DNA of 64,000 nucleotides from Corynebacterium propinquum DSM 44285. Lineage in GTDB: Bacteria; Actinomycetota; Actinomycetes; Mycobacteriales; Mycobacteriaceae. A program made the position numbers and the translations under genes. Position 1 is the stretch's first letter, and the number at the start of each line of letters is the position of its first letter. The stretch lies in assembly GCF_000375525.1 (NCBI RefSeq), contig NZ_AQXC01000012.1, positions 35,531 through 99,530 of the forward strand, written 5' to 3'. This document shows, piece by piece, positions 36,201 to 45,176 of this stretch. The notes under the pieces are model-generated. The model saw only the letters and a program-made list of their open reading frames with translations. It did no database searches and was not told where the DNA came from.

Positions 36201-37088
36201 TTAAGCTTTCACGCCGCCAGCAGTCAGGCCGGAGACGATGCGGTGCTGGAATATCAGCACCATGACGATCAGCGGGATGGTCACCAAAGCACCGGCAGCC
36301 ATGGTGGCGGCATACGGGTATTCGAATGCCGACGGACCGGAAAAACGGGCAATGGCGACGGTCACGGGCTCGGTCGCCCGGTTGGACAGCTGGCGTGCCA
36401 GCATGAATTCATTCCAGGTGGTGATAAACGCGATGATCGCCGTGGTAAATAACGCCGGGGCTGCCAGCGGCAAGAGAACCAACCGGAAGGCTTGCCCGCG
36501 TGATGCGCCGTCGACGCGCGCGGCTTCTTCCAATTCCCACGGCAATTGCCGGAAAAACGACACCAGGGTGTAGACGGTCAGTGGAAGGGCGAAAGAAATA
36601 TTCGGGATGATCATTGCCCGGTAGGTGCCGATCCACTCCAGGTCACCGAACAGCTGAAATAGTGGGGTGACTAGCGCGATCGCCGGGAACATGGACGCAG
36701 CCAGGATCAAGCCAGTGATGAATCCCTTGCCCGGAAATTCCAGGCGTGCAATGGCATAGGCAGTAAACACGCCGACAGCGACAGCCAGGCCGGTCGTTGC
36801 CAAGGAAATCAACAGCGAGTTAACAATCGCGCCCACAAAGTCGTTGCCCTTGTCCGTCGCCAAGGCATCAGCGAAGTTGTCCAGAGTGACGTGCGTGGGC
36901 CACGGGGTGGTATCGAAGGTGTGGTCGGAATCGCGCAGTGCGGTGACCACCATCCAATAAAACGGTGCCAAGCCCCAGAAGATGATGAACGCCAGGCCCA
37001 GGTAGTGCCAAAGCTGTGCAGGCCGACGGCCCGAGCGCGCGCGTGGAGCTGCCTTAGATGGAGCTGCCTCAGTGTGTGCCGTGCTCAT
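36201..37088 (-). CDS. tusG: Trehalose ABC importer permease (TusG/MalG-like)
   Basis: 295 aa, six membrane helices. The EAA loop that docks the ATPase is WELEEAARVDGASRGQAFRLV near residue 185. Sugar-type CUT1 permease, pairing with TusF. Its ATG directly follows the TAA of tusF. Substrate inferred from synteny with TusFGK2-E of C. glutamicum and the adjacent treS. Confidence 0.88.
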   Translation of the reverse strand: MSTAHTEAAPSKAAPRARSGRRPAQLWHYLGLAFIIFWGLAPFYWMVVTALRDSDHTFDTTPWPTHVTLDNFADALATDKGNDFVGAIVNSLLISLATTGLAVAVGVFTAYAIARLEFPGKGFITGLILAASMFPAIALVTPLFQLFGDLEWIGTYRAMIIPNISFALPLTVYTLVSFFRQLPWELEEAARVDGASRGQAFRLVLLPLAAPALFTTAIIAFITTWNEFMLARQLSNRATEPVTVAIARFSGPSAFEYPYAATMAAGALVTIPLIVMVLIFQHRIVSGLTAGGVKA

Positions 37089-38060
37089 TTAAGACACCTC
37101 CTGCGGTGTTGTCGTGCGCTTGCTGCCGGAAACATTGGCGCCCAAAAAGCGAATCATGAAAAACGCCACGGCGAAGATCAGCAGGAAGATCAGTGTCGAG
37201 AGGGCAGAAGCGGAATTGAAATTGCCCTGACGCATATCTTCGACGACCAACTGGGAGATCACTGCCGTCGGCGAGTTGGAAGAACCAGAAATCATGATCA
37301 CTGGCAAGTCATACATGCGCAGTGCATCGAGGGTGCGGAACAAGATCGCCACCATCAGGGCAGGCTTGACCAGTGGCAACGTGATGCGGACAAAGCGCTG
37401 GATGCGGCTAGCGCCGTCCACCTTGGCGGCATCGTAGACCTCATCGGGGATCATCTGCAGGCCAGCGAGAATCAGCAAAGCCATAAACGGCGACGTCTTC
37501 CACACATCGGCGATGATTACCGCAAATCGCGCGGCCCACGGGTCTGTTGTCCAGTGAATATTGGCGTCAAGCAGCGAGTTCACGACGCCGTGATCGGCAA
37601 ACATGAATTGCCACAGCTTGGCCGTCACCGCCGTCGGAATCGCCCACGGGATCAGCACCGCGGCACGCACCAGACCGCGGCCACGGTATTTCCCATTCAT
37701 GATCAACGCCATGGCCATACCCAGAATGATTTCCAGGCTGACGGTCACGACGGTGAAAAACAGCGTGATGCCCACCGCCGGCCAAAAATCCGTCGCCAGA
37801 GAGCCTGGAGGGCAGGTGATTGCGGTGCCATCAGAGCCCATACACCGGTTATTGACCCAGTACAGATAATTATCCAGGCCGGCAAAACCGCCTTCGGTAA
37901 ACAACCCTGTTTCGGGGTCGAGTCGACGGTTTCCTTGAAACGACAAGAAGATCGCGCGCACCACCGGATAACCAATCACGATGGCGAGCACGATCAACGC
38001 TGGGGCAATGAGCCAACCAGCCTGCCGAAGTTGTGAACTCCAGGTAGTGCGTGCAGGCAT
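37089..38060 (-). CDS. tusF: Trehalose ABC importer permease (TusF/MalF-like)
   Basis: 323 aa, six helices, with an EAA loop at VYDAAKVDGASRIQRFVRITLP near residue 210. A periplasmic-side loop after helix 1 (about 55-90) carries two Cys. It lies one base after tusE and abuts tusG, so the three form one translation unit. Confidence 0.88.
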   Translation of the reverse strand: MPARTTWSSQLRQAGWLIAPALIVLAIVIGYPVVRAIFLSFQGNRRLDPETGLFTEGGFAGLDNYLYWVNNRCMGSDGTAITCPPGSLATDFWPAVGITLFFTVVTVSLEIILGMAMALIMNGKYRGRGLVRAAVLIPWAIPTAVTAKLWQFMFADHGVVNSLLDANIHWTTDPWAARFAVIIADVWKTSPFMALLILAGLQMIPDEVYDAAKVDGASRIQRFVRITLPLVKPALMVAILFRTLDALRMYDLPVIMISGSSNSPTAVISQLVVEDMRQGNFNSASALSTLIFLLIFAVAFFMIRFLGANVSGSKRTTTPQEVS

Positions 38061-38061
38061 A

Positions 38062-39411
38062 TTAGTGAGAGGCAGCCTCGATAGCCTTCTTCATGTCCGC
38101 AACAGCCTCATCGACGGGCTTGTCGCCCTTCAATGCCGCATATGCGTTGTCCTGGATGGCCTTCGAGATCGCCTCGTAGAATGGCGAAACCGGACGTGGT
38201 TCGGCGTTTTCCAGGGATTCCTTCAGCGCTGGCAGGTACGGGAACTGCTCAACCAAGGACTCATCTTCGTAGATGGACGCCAGTACTGGTGGGAAGGAGT
38301 TTTCCGCGAACGAGGTCTGGTTTTCCTCGTTGATGATGAACTTCATGAAGTCCAGCGCGGTCTTCTTGTGCTCCGAATTGACGTTGATGCCGTTGTTGTA
38401 ACCACCCAGGGTGGACACACCGACGCCATCCTTACCGACGAGCGGGGACACCTCGAACTTGCCAGAAGTCGCGTCTGCTTCTTCCGCGTTGGTGTACATA
38501 TATGGCCAGTTGATGGCGTAGGCGGTCTCGCCGCCAGTGAATGCCAGGTTGGTTTCTTCTTCGGTAGCAGACAGTGACGACGAGGAAATGGTGCCGTCCT
38601 CGAAGGCATCAACTAGTGCTTGCAGGCCAGCTTCGGCTTCGGCGCTATCTACGGTGACTTCGTCGCCGTCCAGCACGGAACCGCCCCAGCCTTCGATAAA
38701 GCCGATGGTGTTGACGGTCAAGCCCTCGTACTGCTTCAACTGCAGGGTCAGACACTCGACGGCGTCGTCCAGATCCGCACAGGACTGTGCCAGGTCATCG
38801 AAGTTTTCCGGCTCGGAATCCACCAGTTCGGTGTTGCGGAACAACAGCTGGCCGTTGGTGTTTTGCGGCAATGCGTACAGGGTGTCGCGGTAGGTTGCGG
38901 ATTCCACGGTGGCATCCAGCAGGTCCGAGGTATCAACTTCGTAGTCGCCCTCGAGTGGTTCCAGCCACTGGTTTGCAGCGAAGTCGGCGGTCCAGATGAC
39001 ATCCAGTGCCATGACGTCATAGTCCGAATTGCCGGCCTGCAGGGACTGCACGAGGGTTTCGCGCTGGTCATCGGCCTCGCCTGCGAGCTCTTCGAGCGTT
39101 ACTTGCTCGTCGGGGTGCTCTTCGTTCCACTTTTCGATAATTGGGGTGATCTTATCGGTGTCGTTACGGCCCATGGCGAAGGTGATCGGGCCGCGGCCTT
39201 CTTCACTCGAACCGGATTTCTCGGCGGTGGATCCGGCCGAATCTGCCGAGGAATCGGAGCCAGAACCGGCGCTGTCTGCTGAATCTTCCGAAGAACAGGC
39301 AGCAAGTACCAGGGAAGAGGCGAAGACGGTGGCAGCAACTTTGCCGGTACGGCCGGTGGCCAGGGAACGCATGGACGGCAGGGTCCTGGTCTTGAGTGGC
39401 TTGGAGGTCAT
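38062..39411 (-). CDS. tusE: Trehalose-binding lipoprotein of the ABC importer (TusE-like)
   Basis: 449 aa extracellular sugar-binding protein. The signal peptide carries lipobox LVLAAC (C39 lipidated), followed by a Ser/Asp/Glu-rich linker (41-70) and the binding domain. Late motifs such as TLGGYNNGINVNSEHKKTALDFMKF are typical of family 1 solute-binding proteins. ATG 39411 is chosen, with AAAGG 11 bases before it; a longer frame to 39462 lacks a good site. Confidence 0.88.
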   Translation of the reverse strand: MTSKPLKTRTLPSMRSLATGRTGKVAATVFASSLVLAACSSEDSADSAGSGSDSSADSAGSTAEKSGSSEEGRGPITFAMGRNDTDKITPIIEKWNEEHPDEQVTLEELAGEADDQRETLVQSLQAGNSDYDVMALDVIWTADFAANQWLEPLEGDYEVDTSDLLDATVESATYRDTLYALPQNTNGQLLFRNTELVDSEPENFDDLAQSCADLDDAVECLTLQLKQYEGLTVNTIGFIEGWGGSVLDGDEVTVDSAEAEAGLQALVDAFEDGTISSSSLSATEEETNLAFTGGETAYAINWPYMYTNAEEADATSGKFEVSPLVGKDGVGVSTLGGYNNGINVNSEHKKTALDFMKFIINEENQTSFAENSFPPVLASIYEDESLVEQFPYLPALKESLENAEPRPVSPFYEAISKAIQDNAYAALKGDKPVDEAVADMKKAIEAASH

Positions 39412-39541
39412 GGGGCGAGGCACCTTTCTGGTCGGGGGTGTGTGACGTGCCGCGCGAATCACTCGCGAGTGGCGGTGTGCACACAGGTGTTGACTAACTT
39501 TAAAATGAATCCACAGTATTGCGCGCTGAAATCTGGAAATT

Positions 39542-39570
39542 CACCCCCAATATAGGGAATGTTGGGGGTG
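39542..39570 (-). terminator. Hairpin just after the ATPase gene stop
   Basis: CACCCCCAA (39542-39550) pairs with TTGGGGGTG (39562-39570). It lies four bases beyond the tusK stop, before tusE. The T tract is poor (AATTTCC), so it may reduce rather than end transcription into tusE. Confidence 0.55.
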
Positions 39571-39574
39571 GAAA

Positions 39575-40780
39575 CTACTTGTTGTGTCCGCCGCTGGCGC
39601 GCGCGGTGACAGAGTTATCGCTGACAGCCTGGCCGGTTTCGGCATCGAAGCGGTGGGCACTGGCAGGATCGAAAGACAACGTCACTGTCTGGCCACGCTG
39701 GGGGCGTGTATCGGCATACCAGCGAGCCACGAAGCGGTGGGGAGTGCCGTCGCCATGTGCGCCTGCATTATCACTGCCAGTAACACCGCGGCCAATACCA
39801 TCACGGCCAGCCGCGTCATCCGGCGCGAGGTAAATATAGGATTCCGCGCCTAATTCTTCGACAATGTCGATGGTTCCGCGCACCGTGGCGTGGGAGGCGG
39901 GGACTGCGGGGGCCTCCGAGGCTTCAGGGGATTGCCGGCTGGTGTCGTCAGCAGGGGCGATGTGGACCTGCATATGCTCAGGGCGCACGCCAAAACGAAT
40001 GCCGTGATGCGCATCCGCATCGCCGTCGGCAAACACAGCGCTGGCCGGGAAGATATTCATCGCCGGGGAACCGATGAAACCGGCGACAAACTCGTTGGCT
40101 GGGTGGTCATAAAGCTCACGTGGCGGGGCAACTTGCTGCAATAGGCCATCTTTGAGCACCGCCACGCGATCCCCCATGGTCATCGCTTCGACCTGGTCGT
40201 GGGTGACATATATCGTCGTGGTGCCCAGGCGCTGTTGCAATGCGGCCAGCTCGGAACGCGTCTGCACGCGCAGCTTCGCATCGAGGTTGGATAGCGGCTC
40301 GTCCATCAAAAATGCCTGCGGTTCCCGCACAATCGCCCGTCCCATGGCCACACGCTGGCGCTGACCACCGGAAAGCTCTTTCGGTTTGCGCTTGAGAAAG
40401 TCCGTCAGCCCCAGGGTTTCCGCGGCGGCTGCCACCTTTTTCGCGATCTCAGCTTTGGGAACTTTCGCCAGCTTCAACGCGAAACCCATGTTCTGCTCGA
40501 CCGTCAGGTGCGGGTACAACGCGTAGTTTTGGAACACCATCGCGATATCACGCTCGCCCGGTTCGGTGCCGGTGACGTCTTTGTCTCCAATAAGAATGCG
40601 CCCGGAGCTGATATCTTCCAGCCCGGCGAGTGCGCGCAGCGTAGTGGACTTGCCGCACCCAGAGGGACCGACCAGCACCAAGAATTCGCCGTCGGCAATC
40701 TCAAGATCCAACTCGGAAACCGACGGTGCCGCTGCGCCGGGATACTGAATAGTGACCGACTCAAACGTGACTTTTGCCAT
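39575..40780 (-). CDS. tusK: ABC importer ATPase, MsiK/TusK type
   Basis: 401 aa. Walker A GPSGCGKSTT near 38, signature LSGGQRQRVAMGRAI, Walker B FLMDEPLSNLDAKLR, switch VTHDQVEAMTMGD. The C-terminal regulatory OB-type domain (about 240-400) is present, with acidic and Ser-rich insertions. It powers the TusFG permease. ATG 40780 follows TACATT by six bases (leaderless), divergent from birA, whose promoter overlaps. Confidence 0.93.
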   Translation of the reverse strand: MAKVTFESVTIQYPGAAAPSVSELDLEIADGEFLVLVGPSGCGKSTTLRALAGLEDISSGRILIGDKDVTGTEPGERDIAMVFQNYALYPHLTVEQNMGFALKLAKVPKAEIAKKVAAAAETLGLTDFLKRKPKELSGGQRQRVAMGRAIVREPQAFLMDEPLSNLDAKLRVQTRSELAALQQRLGTTTIYVTHDQVEAMTMGDRVAVLKDGLLQQVAPPRELYDHPANEFVAGFIGSPAMNIFPASAVFADGDADAHHGIRFGVRPEHMQVHIAPADDTSRQSPEASEAPAVPASHATVRGTIDIVEELGAESYIYLAPDDAAGRDGIGRGVTGSDNAGAHGDGTPHRFVARWYADTRPQRGQTVTLSFDPASAHRFDAETGQAVSDNSVTARASGGHNK

Positions 40781-40799
40781 GCAAGCAATGTAGCACCAG

Positions 40800-40805
40800 T
40801 AGAAT
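40800..40805 (+). promoter_or_regulatory. -10 box for birA, leaderless
   Basis: TAGAAT ends seven bases before the birA ATG at 40813. There is no ribosome binding site, so the mRNA is probably leaderless. Confidence 0.5.
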
Positions 40806-40812
40806 ATCGACC

Positions 40813-41550
40813 ATGAGTCTTGATGCCCGCCAGCTTGCCGACGCCCTGGATTTCGCGACTATTTCCTATACGGAATCCACCGAATCGACGAATACCGATC
40901 TGCTTGCCGACGCCGACGCTGGGCCGTGGACGGTGCGCATCACCACGAACCAAACCGCGGGCAAAGGCCGATTGGGTCGGGTGTGGGAAGCCCCACCAGG
41001 GGCAAATCTGGCGATGTCGGTGCTGCTGATGCCTACTTCGCTGGATCGCATTGGCACGATCCCGCTGGCTGCCGGTCTGGCGGTCGCGGATGCGATTAGT
41101 GGAACCCGCCTGAAATGGCCCAATGACGTGCTGTTGGGAGAAAAGAAGCTGTGCGGAATTCTGGCGGAAGCTAGTGCAGCGCCGAGAGCTCGCGTGGTCG
41201 TTGGTTGGGGCATCAACGTGGCGTTGCGCGAAGATCAATTGCCGGTGCCGCATGCCACCAGCCTGCAGATTGCTGGGAAATCAACGGATCACACGCAGGT
41301 CGCGGCAGATGTGCTGCGCAACTTCTACGAGCGCATGCAGCAATGGCAGGACAACGACCCACAGTTGCTGGATGATTACCGCTCGGCCTGTGCCTCAATT
41401 GGTGTGCGGGTGCGCCTGGAGAGCCATTCGGACACCATTGAAGGCACCGTCGATACTGTCACCGATGATGGGCGCATCAGCATCGATGGCAAGGCGTTTT
41501 CTGCTGGCGACGTGTCCCATCTGCGTCGACAAGATGGGAACTATAGCTAA
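40813..41550 (+). CDS. birA: Biotin-[acetyl-CoA-carboxylase] ligase
   Basis: 245 aa. Activates biotin with ATP and attaches it to the carrier domains of AccBC and Pyc, both encoded in this window. The STNTDLLAD and GKGRLGRVWEAPPGANLAMSVLL segments hold the biotinyl-AMP site (the GRGRxGRxW loop), and LKWPNDVLLGEKKLCGIL follows. No N-terminal helix-turn-helix, so it is the non-regulatory form. ATG 40813 is preferred over the upstream frame start at 40774 because of its -10 box. The stop overlaps the next start (TAATG). Confidence 0.95.
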   Translation: MSLDARQLADALDFATISYTESTESTNTDLLADADAGPWTVRITTNQTAGKGRLGRVWEAPPGANLAMSVLLMPTSLDRIGTIPLAAGLAVADAISGTRLKWPNDVLLGEKKLCGILAEASAAPRARVVVGWGINVALREDQLPVPHATSLQIAGKSTDHTQVAADVLRNFYERMQQWQDNDPQLLDDYRSACASIGVRVRLESHSDTIEGTVDTVTDDGRISIDGKAFSAGDVSHLRRQDGNYS

Positions 41551-42065
41551 TGGCGGGCATGGGCACAGGCGGTGGCCGCGGGCTGGCGATCAAACCGGAC
41601 GAGCAGGTGTTGGTGGATATGACTGCGCCAACCAGCACGCTGGTCTTCCCATTTTTGGAAGTCATCCTGCTTACCGGTGTGGCCTGGATGGGTATTGGTT
41701 GGCTGGATAACCCGCATAACCTACCGGACCTCGCTACCGGTGTGTTTGATCCCGTGCTGCTGCACAACAGTGTGGTCACGGTGTGGCTGGTTTTGGTGGT
41801 ATGGCGATTTGTGTTGCCGTTGCTGCGCAGTCGCAAACAGCGGTTCATCGTGACCAACCAAAGGATCGTCGCCCGCCCCGCCAAGCTGACAGCAAAGGTA
41901 GATTCCATTCCCTTAGGGCAGGTGCTGGATGTAGCGCGGCGTCGCAAAGGGATTTCTTTGGCGGTGCGTGGGTTTTCGTATCCGCTGTATTTCGGCGGAG
42001 TTCCGAAGTCCAAGAAAGTCGTCGGGGAAATCAACAATGCTTTGCACCCGAGCCCATATTTTTAA
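41550..42065 (+). CDS. PH-domain membrane protein (YdbS/YdbT-like)
   Basis: 171 aa with two membrane helices (about 30-50 and 75-95), followed by a bacterial PH domain containing RFIVTNQRIVARPAKL, IPLGQVLDV and a GFSYPLYFGGVP-like end. Function unknown; the gene is kept between birA and purK in corynebacteria (from memory). Coupled to birA by a one-base overlap. Confidence 0.75.
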   Translation: MAGMGTGGGRGLAIKPDEQVLVDMTAPTSTLVFPFLEVILLTGVAWMGIGWLDNPHNLPDLATGVFDPVLLHNSVVTVWLVLVVWRFVLPLLRSRKQRFIVTNQRIVARPAKLTAKVDSIPLGQVLDVARRRKGISLAVRGFSYPLYFGGVPKSKKVVGEINNALHPSPYF

Positions 42066-42136
42066 CCCGCAACGTGCAGCAGCTTGAAACAGCGATGGTT
42101 TCCGGCTTAGTGCGAGCCCGGTTACAATAAGTTTTT

Positions 42137-43402
42137 GTGACTAACCCATCTGAGCCATCTGAGACAGAACAATCCAATTCCGCTGCAGCTGAAAGCCCGG
42201 CACGGACACCCGCCGCTGATCTTCCAGTAGTCGCAGTCGTCGGCGATGGGCAGTTGGCGCGCATGATGGCCCCGGCGGCCAGCGAATTGGGGCAATCGCT
42301 GCGCGTTTTGGCAGGCAAGCCAGATTCTTCGGCGGCCCAGGTCACCAGCGATGTTTACATCGGCGACTACCGTAACTTGGATGATTTGCGTGCGGTTGCC
42401 GCTGGTGCTGATGCCGTCACCTTTGATCATGAACACGTGCCGCTAGAGCACCTGCGCACCTTGCAAGCGGAAGGCGTGAATATCCAGCCAGGTCCTGCTG
42501 CCTTGGAAAACGCGCAGGACAAACTGGTGATGCGCCGCAACCTGGACAGCCTCGGCGTGCCGGTGCCGGCATTTGCACCGATCACCGATTCCGAGAGCGC
42601 CCGTGCGTTTTGGGAGGAGCACGACGGCAAAGTTTGTCTGAAGGCTTGCCGCGGCGGATACGACGGCAAGGGCGTCTGGTTCCCGGAATCGATAGCCCAT
42701 TTAGAAGCTCTTGTCGACGAACTACTGGCAGAAGACGTCGAATTGCTAGCAGAAACCAAGGTGGATTTCGTCAGCGAGCTCTCCGCAATGGTTGCGCGTG
42801 CACCATCCGGCCAGCTGCAGACCTGGCCAGTGGTGGAATCAGTGCAGGCCGGGGGAGTGTGTGCCGAGGCCGTTGCACCCGCGCCGGGTTTGCCGGAATC
42901 TCTGCGCAGTGAAGCTGAACAACTGGCAGTGACCGTGGCCGAGCAACTGGATGTGACCGGCGTTTTGGCGGTCGAATTGTTCCATTATGTTGATGAATCA
43001 GGTACCGACCGGTTGAGTGTCAACGAGTTGGCGATGCGCCCACACAACACGGGACACTGGAGCCAAGATGGGTGCGTGACCTCGCAGTTTGAACAGCATC
43101 TGCGGGCGGTGCTGGATTATCCGCTTGGTTCAGCGGACGCCACTGCGCCGGTGACCGTGATGGCGAATGTATTGGGTGGTGAGGCTGATCCGGAGATGCC
43201 GATGCGCGAACGTGTGCGCGCAGTGTGGCAGCGTTTTCCACAGGCCAAGGTGCATTTATACGGCAAAGATTATCGTCCAGGCCGCAAGATGGGGCATGTG
43301 AACATGAGCGGAGGGGCTGACGCCGCGGAAGTACGTCGGCAAGCCGCATTGGCCGCGAATTTCGTGGTTAATGCCCGGTGGGACGATGGCTACACCGGCT
43401 AG
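42137..43402 (+). CDS. purK: N5-carboxyaminoimidazole ribonucleotide synthase
   Basis: 421-aa ATP-grasp enzyme of purine synthesis: AIR + ATP + bicarbonate to N5-CAIR. VVGDGQLARMMAPAASELG near residue 35 is the N-terminal signature, LKACRGGYDGKGVWF the ATP-binding segment, and NELAMRPHNTGHWSQDGCVTSQFEQH the family-diagnostic segment. The N-terminal 30 residues are a Ser/Ala-rich extension. GTG 42137 follows TACAAT by eight bases (leaderless). purE comes next. Confidence 0.96.
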   Translation: MTNPSEPSETEQSNSAAAESPARTPAADLPVVAVVGDGQLARMMAPAASELGQSLRVLAGKPDSSAAQVTSDVYIGDYRNLDDLRAVAAGADAVTFDHEHVPLEHLRTLQAEGVNIQPGPAALENAQDKLVMRRNLDSLGVPVPAFAPITDSESARAFWEEHDGKVCLKACRGGYDGKGVWFPESIAHLEALVDELLAEDVELLAETKVDFVSELSAMVARAPSGQLQTWPVVESVQAGGVCAEAVAPAPGLPESLRSEAEQLAVTVAEQLDVTGVLAVELFHYVDESGTDRLSVNELAMRPHNTGHWSQDGCVTSQFEQHLRAVLDYPLGSADATAPVTVMANVLGGEADPEMPMRERVRAVWQRFPQAKVHLYGKDYRPGRKMGHVNMSGGADAAEVRRQAALAANFVVNARWDDGYTG

Positions 43403-43403
43403 T

Positions 43404-43431
43404 CTGAAGATGAGCATCTGAAGATGAGCAT
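43404..43431. repeat. Perfect 14-bp tandem duplication after the purK stop
   Basis: CTGAAGATGAGCAT at 43404-43417 and 43418-43431, directly after the purK TAG. Confidence 0.9.
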
Positions 43432-43453
43432 GTGAGCACGAGGAGGAGCAAAG

Positions 43454-44017
43454 ATGAGCCAAGAAACTACGCAACACCATCACGTACAGAACACGCAGAA
43501 TAACGGCCCTGCTATTGGACTGATCATGGGATCGGATTCTGATTGGGAGACCGTCAAGCCCGCCGTAGAAGTATTCGCGGAATTCGGGGTGCCATTTGAA
43601 GTTGGCGTGGTTTCGGCTCACCGCACCCCAGAAAAAATGCTGGCGTATGCGAAACAAGCACACCAACGCGGCGTGAAGTGCATCGTGGCGTGCGCAGGCG
43701 GTGCCGCTCATTTGCCGGGTATGGTGGCTGCGGCCACTCCACTTCCCGTGATCGGGATTCCCCGGGCACTGAAAAACTTGGACGGGCTGGATTCTTTGCT
43801 GTCTATCGTGCAGATGCCAGGCGGAGTGCCGGTGGCTACGGTCTCGATTGATGGGGCGAAAAACGCCGGGCTGTTGGCGGTGCGTATTTTGTCGGCGGGG
43901 CAGCCAGAGCTGGTTGACGCCATGGCGAAATACCAGGAGTCCATGGCTGCTGACGTCGAAAAGAAAGACCAACGTTTGCGCGAGAAACTCGAACGCATGG
44001 CTGAAGAAGAGGCCTAA
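43454..44017 (+). CDS. purE: N5-CAIR mutase (PurE)
   Basis: Converts N5-CAIR to CAIR, the step after PurK. 187 aa: the class I core [52 protein letters not shown] starts near residue 20, after a His/Gln-rich leader. The C-terminal 35 residues are a charged helix beyond the usual end. GAGGAGG lies before ATG. The stop lies in a 10-bp tandem array. Confidence 0.96.
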   Translation: MSQETTQHHHVQNTQNNGPAIGLIMGSDSDWETVKPAVEVFAEFGVPFEVGVVSAHRTPEKMLAYAKQAHQRGVKCIVACAGGAAHLPGMVAAATPLPVIGIPRALKNLDGLDSLLSIVQMPGGVPVATVSIDGAKNAGLLAVRILSAGQPELVDAMAKYQESMAADVEKKDQRLREKLERMAEEEA

Positions 44018-44041
44018 ACGGGCCTAGACGGGTCTAGATGG
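44012..44041. repeat. Three 10-bp tandem units at the purE stop
   Basis: GCCTAAACGG, GCCTAGACGG and GTCTAGATGG in tandem; the first contains the purE TAA and a fourth partial copy follows. Confidence 0.85.
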
Positions 44042-44090
44042 GCCGAGGCTGCGCGGTTGAGTACCACGGGATCGTGTCACGGCCATAGCA

Positions 44091-44120
44091 ACCTGAATAA
44101 ACCTGAATAAACCTGAATAA
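44091..44120. repeat. Three perfect 10-bp tandem units between purE and the BASS genes
   Basis: ACCTGAATAA at 44091, 44101 and 44111. Confidence 0.95.
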
Positions 44121-44147
44121 AAATCCCCGGAAAATTGGCTGTGAACT

Positions 44148-44177
44148 GACAGTACGCGTGTGATCCGTCATACTGTC
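44148..44177. promoter_or_regulatory. Inverted repeat before the first BASS transporter
   Basis: GACAGTA (44148-44154) and TACTGTC (44171-44177), 16 bases apart, end three bases before the ATG and overlap the likely -10 (CATACT or TACTGT). It could be a repressor operator. Confidence 0.4.
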
Positions 44178-44180
44178 TGA

Positions 44181-45140
44181 ATGAAAACCTCCGAGGATCG
44201 CTCCGCGAAGCTAGCCGTTACCGTGTTCCCCGTCGCCATTCTGGTGGGGATCACGATTGCGTATTTCTTCCCGGCACCGTTTCTGCCGCTCGCGGATTAC
44301 ATCACGTATTTTCTGATGCTGATTCTCTTCGCGATGGGGTTGACGCTCACCATCCCAAATTTTCAAGAAATCGCGCGTCGCCCATGGCCAATCTTTCTCG
44401 GTGTGATCGGCCAGTTCGTGATCATGCCGTTGTTTGCGGTGGGTGTCGCCAAGCTTTTTGATCTGGATTCCGCACTCGCCGTCGGACTGCTGATGCTCGG
44501 CTCGGTTTCTGGTGGAACCGCCTCGAACGTGATCGCCTACCTGGCACGCGGAGATGTCGCACTGTCGGTGGCGATGACTTCAGTATCCACGCTGGTCTCA
44601 CCGATTGTCACCCCACTGCTCATGCTGGCACTAGCCGGGGAAGACATTGCTGTTGATGGTGCCGGAATGGCCCAGACTTTGGTGCAAACCGTGTTACTGC
44701 CGGTGCTGGGTGGCTTGGTGCTGCGCTATTTCTTCGACGGCTTCATCACTCGGATCACCCCGATCCTGCCGTGGGTATCCATCGTCGGTATCTGCTTGGT
44801 GATGTTCCCGATGGTGGCAGGCGCGGGCGAGCGTTTGGCACAAGTCGGATTTGTCCTGGTGATCGCCGTGTTGCTGCATAATGTCATCGGGTATGTGCTG
44901 GGATACCTTGGTGGCAAACTATTGGGCATGCCGCAGTCGTATAACCGCACCGTCGCCATCGAAATCGGTAGCCAGCAATCAGGTTTGGCCTCGGCGATGT
45001 CGGCAAAATTTTTCAGTCCAGAAGCCGCGCTACCGGGCGTGGTGGCTGCGATTGTCCACAACATCACCGGCGCAGTCTTTGCCACGATCGTGCGCCGGAC
45101 GGGCAGCGATGCTGCACGACCTACCCAACCTGCTCGTTAA
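44181..45140 (+). CDS. BASS-family (bile acid:sodium symporter-like) transporter, copy 1
   Basis: 319 aa, about ten membrane helices. Glycine-rich motifs: SVSGGTASNVIAYLARGDVALSVAMTS (discontinuous helix region, near 112) and VAIEIGSQQSGLASAMSAKFF (near 255). Relatives move organic anions or vitamins (pantoate, pyruvate, bile acids) with sodium; the substrate here is unknown. Begins MKTSEDRSA, nearly the same as the next gene. No ribosome binding site; a -10 box close to ATG suggests a leaderless start. Confidence 0.85.
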   Translation: MKTSEDRSAKLAVTVFPVAILVGITIAYFFPAPFLPLADYITYFLMLILFAMGLTLTIPNFQEIARRPWPIFLGVIGQFVIMPLFAVGVAKLFDLDSALAVGLLMLGSVSGGTASNVIAYLARGDVALSVAMTSVSTLVSPIVTPLLMLALAGEDIAVDGAGMAQTLVQTVLLPVLGGLVLRYFFDGFITRITPILPWVSIVGICLVMFPMVAGAGERLAQVGFVLVIAVLLHNVIGYVLGYLGGKLLGMPQSYNRTVAIEIGSQQSGLASAMSAKFFSPEAALPGVVAAIVHNITGAVFATIVRRTGSDAARPTQPAR

Positions 45141-45176
45141 GAATAAAATTTCAGAAAGTGACCATCGACCGTGACA

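Noticed and set aside
36891..38036. A 381-codon frame antisense to the trehalose permeases
   Set aside because: Rich in Arg/His/Gln, without domains, and fully overlapping two secure permease genes.
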